Source of the DNA: JASFEQ01 sp050122535
GTDB taxonomy: Bacteria; Desulfobacterota; DSM-4660; Desulfatiglandales; HGW-15
NCBI GenBank assembly: GCA_050122535.1
Contig: JASFIT010000221.1
Span: 1-7,693, forward strand
Direction of reading: 5' to 3'
Length of the DNA: 7,693 bases
Below are positions 6,143 through 7,693 of this stretch, in pieces. The notes beneath the pieces were generated by a model. That model saw only the letters and a program-made list of their open reading frames with translations. It was not told the origin of the DNA and ran no database searches. Position 1 is the stretch's first letter. Every line of letters starts with the position of its first letter. The position numbers were made by a program, and so were the translations under genes.

Positions 6143-6394
6143 ATGAATGAAGAAAGGCCTTTGACAATCCGTCTTGACGCTCAGGATAACGTGGCCCTCG
6201 CTTTGTGGGGACTTGCGCCCAAGGCTGTGACCAGCAAAGAAGGCGTGGTCTGCAGGGAAGAGATCCCAGCCGGGCATAAGGTTGCTATCAAGGAGATCAA
6301 GGCCAAGGATTCCGTCCGAAAATACGGGCAGATCATAGGATTCGCAACCAAGACCATACGACCTGGTGAATGGGTCCAGTACCCCAAGGATTAG
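6143..6394 (+). CDS. Stand-alone SAF-domain protein, UxaA-type dehydratase small subunit/N-terminal domain
   Basis: This 83-residue protein matches the SAF domain found at the N-terminus of altronate (UxaA) and galactarate (GarD) dehydratases and as the separate small subunit of sulfolactate lyase (SuyA). In these enzymes it partners a large catalytic subunit that removes water or sulfite from a sugar acid or hydroxy acid. Visible features are QDNVALAL (14-21), the conserved AGHKVAIKEI (43-52, His45), and RKYGQIIGFATKTIRPGE (59-76). Unlike the usual ending, G-E-H-V-H-x-H-N from memory, this protein reads GEWVQYPKD, so the histidines are absent. No large subunit is inside the window; it may lie beyond 7693 or elsewhere. 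There is no clear Shine-Dalgarno before the ATG, which follows the previous stop by 15 bases, so translation is probably coupled. The FAD-dehydrogenase gene begins 11 bases downstream. Domain assignment is good; enzymatic role is open. Confidence 0.82.
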   Translation: MNEERPLTIRLDAQDNVALALWGLAPKAVTSKEGVVCREEIPAGHKVAIKEIKAKDSVRKYGQIIGFATKTIRPGEWVQYPKD

Positions 6395-6405
6395 GGAGAG
6401 TTTAG

Positions 6406-7693
6406 ATGATTTCAAATACCATCAATGATGAATTTCGCTCCATCGTGGGTACGGCGTGGTTTCTAGACACCCCTGAAGATCTAGCCACCTATTCCTATGA
6501 TGGATTTTTGCCAGAGTTTATGCCAGATGCGGTCATCGTTCCCGGGAGCACAGAGGAGATTTCCAAGATCATGCACCTGGCCAACCGGGAAAGAATAAAT
6601 ATCATACCTCGGGGAGCGGGAACCAATATTTGTGGCAGCTCGGTGGCGAGAGAAGGGGGTATCATAATCGCCTTCCATCGGATGAATAGGATCGTGGAAA
6701 TCGATCCTGATAACATGTGTGCCGTTGTGCAGCCAGGCGTGGTCAATGCGGATCTGCAGAAAGAAGTTGCGGGTTATGGACTCATGTATCCGCCGGATCC
6801 AGCCAGCATGTTTGTCTCCACCATAGGCGGAAACGTGGCCCTGAATGCAGGAGGGCCGAGGGGTGTGAAATACGGGGTAACGCGGGATTACCTCCTGGGC
6901 CTTGAAGTGGTCTTGCCAACGGGCGAGGTGATCCATACAGGGGGCAAGACCTTAAAGAGTGTGAGTGGATATGACCTGACCAGGCTCATGTGCGGTTCCG
7001 AAGGGACCTTGGGTATTATTACGGAAATAACGGTTCGATTGGTGCCATTGCCCCCAGCCAAAGCCACCCTACAGGCCACCTATTCAGATCTTGATGATGC
7101 AGCAAAGACCGTATCCGCTATCATTGGTTCTGGGATCGTCCCCACGACTCTGGAACTCATGGATAGGGTCATTCTGGATGTGATTGGAGACTATGGTGGC
7201 GCACAGTTTCACGAGGATGCCGAGGCGTTATTATTGATCGAGGTGGATGGAGAAGAGGTGCTGGTCAAAAAGCAAGGAGAAATCATTGAGCGCTTCTGTA
7301 AAGAAAGGGGAGCCGTTGTCGTTGAGAAGGCAGGCACGTCTGAAGAGGCAGAGAAATTGTGGCAGGCGAGGAGAACGGCATTTGGAGCCGTGGCAAGTCT
7401 AAGACCTAACTGCATCGTGGAGGATGCAACCGTGCCCGTGAAGAGGCTTCCTGAGATCATTAGAAAGATTGTGGAGCTTACAGAAAAGTATCAGCTCAAG
7501 ATCGGGGTATTGGCCCATGCTGGAGATGGGAACCTCCATCCCCTCATTATGACAGATCTCCGGGACAAGGATGAGATGGCGAGGGTTGATAAGGCCCTGG
7601 ACGAACTCTATGAGGCAGCCATCGGGATGGGCGGCACCCTTTCAGGCGAGCATGGCATTGGCATTGCCAAGGATAGGTTCATGGGTATGGAAT
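6406..7693 (+). CDS. FAD-linked 2-hydroxyacid dehydrogenase, GlcD family (3' end cut by window)
   Basis: The 429 residues seen here form the flavoprotein subunit typical of glycolate oxidase GlcD and D-lactate dehydrogenases, which oxidise a 2-hydroxyacid to a 2-oxoacid and pass electrons to an Fe-S partner or the quinone pool. The FAD-binding PCMH-type domain shows PRGAGTN (68-74), PPDPAS (129-134), GGNVALNAGG (141-150) and GYDLTRLMCGSEGTLG (188-203). The C-terminal FAD-oxidase domain shows HAGDGNLHP (371-379), with its metal-binding histidines, and SGEHGIG (413-419). Compared with the usual length of about 460, some 30 residues lie beyond the window. AGGGAGAG at 6393-6400, five bases before the ATG, fixes the start; it overlaps the stop of the SAF gene and makes an operon likely. 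An Fe-S subunit (GlcF-like) commonly follows and would be expected next. Family certain; substrate (glycolate, lactate, sulfolactate or other) undetermined. Confidence 0.95.
   Translation, partial: MISNTINDEFRSIVGTAWFLDTPEDLATYSYDGFLPEFMPDAVIVPGSTEEISKIMHLANRERINIIPRGAGTNICGSSVAREGGIIIAFHRMNRIVEIDPDNMCAVVQPGVVNADLQKEVAGYGLMYPPDPASMFVSTIGGNVALNAGGPRGVKYGVTRDYLLGLEVVLPTGEVIHTGGKTLKSVSGYDLTRLMCGSEGTLGIITEITVRLVPLPPAKATLQATYSDLDDAAKTVSAIIGSGIVPTTLELMDRVILDVIGDYGGAQFHEDAEALLLIEVDGEEVLVKKQGEIIERFCKERGAVVVEKAGTSEEAEKLWQARRTAFGAVASLRPNCIVEDATVPVKRLPEIIRKIVELTEKYQLKIGVLAHAGDGNLHPLIMTDLRDKDEMARVDKALDELYEAAIGMGGTLSGEHGIGIAKDRFMGME

Noticed and set aside
6481..6936. Minus-strand open frames opposite the GlcD-type gene
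   Set aside because: They are antisense to a well-conserved FAD-binding domain and have no start signals.
1..7693. CRISPR array, tRNA, rRNA or riboswitch
   Set aside because: No regularly spaced direct repeats, tRNA cloverleaf, rRNA core sequence or known riboswitch core was seen by eye on either strand; short or divergent RNAs could be missed without a covariance search.

Overview
The window looks like a chromosomal segment of an anaerobic deltaproteobacterium (Desulfobacterota, sulfate-reducer or syntroph type). That is an inference from gene content (an acid-type TRAP transporter beside an SDR dehydrogenase, a UspA-family protein, a stand-alone SAF-domain protein and a GlcD-type flavoprotein), mid-range base composition and an intergenic hairpin-rich repeat of a kind I remember from such genomes. 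No marker gene fixes the taxon.

Left part (1-4620): a candidate sigma-70 promoter (141-168) precedes a 3-hydroxybutyrate-dehydrogenase-like SDR (197-1060). After a 338-base gap holding only doubtful short reading frames comes a complete TRAP transporter: secreted binding protein DctP (1399-2520), small permease DctQ (2725-3234) and large permease DctM (3231-4553). DctQ and DctM overlap by an ATGA junction. DctP is separated from them by 204 bases with three hairpins, which suggests separate dosage of the binding protein. A strong, symmetric hairpin flanked by A4 and T4 (4553-4594) ends this unit and, read the other way, the convergent gene.

Middle (4621-5812): a UspA-family ATP-binding stress protein on the minus strand (4621-5118) with its own RBS and a perfect TATAAT upstream. 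Then about 690 bases without a convincing gene, the right half of which (about 5489-5741) is a compact array of nested inverted repeats with degenerate terminal inverted repeats, resembling a REP/MITE-type element.

Right part (5813-7693): three tightly packed plus-strand genes: a 104-residue protein with one N-terminal membrane segment and a possible winged-helix-like C-terminal part; an 83-residue SAF-domain protein like the N-terminal/small subunit of altronate/galactarate/sulfolactate dehydratases; and a GlcD-type FAD-linked 2-hydroxyacid dehydrogenase cut off by the window end, about 30 residues short of the usual family length.

Taken together, the genes fit uptake of a small carboxylate by the TRAP system and its oxidation by the SDR and/or the flavoprotein; the substrate cannot be read from the sequence. 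The least explained items are the SAF protein lacking the usual His-rich C-terminal motif, the membrane-anchored 104-residue protein, the stop-interrupted frame at 1139-1339, and the intergenic repeat. I see no clearly new defence, mobile or RNA-guided system here.
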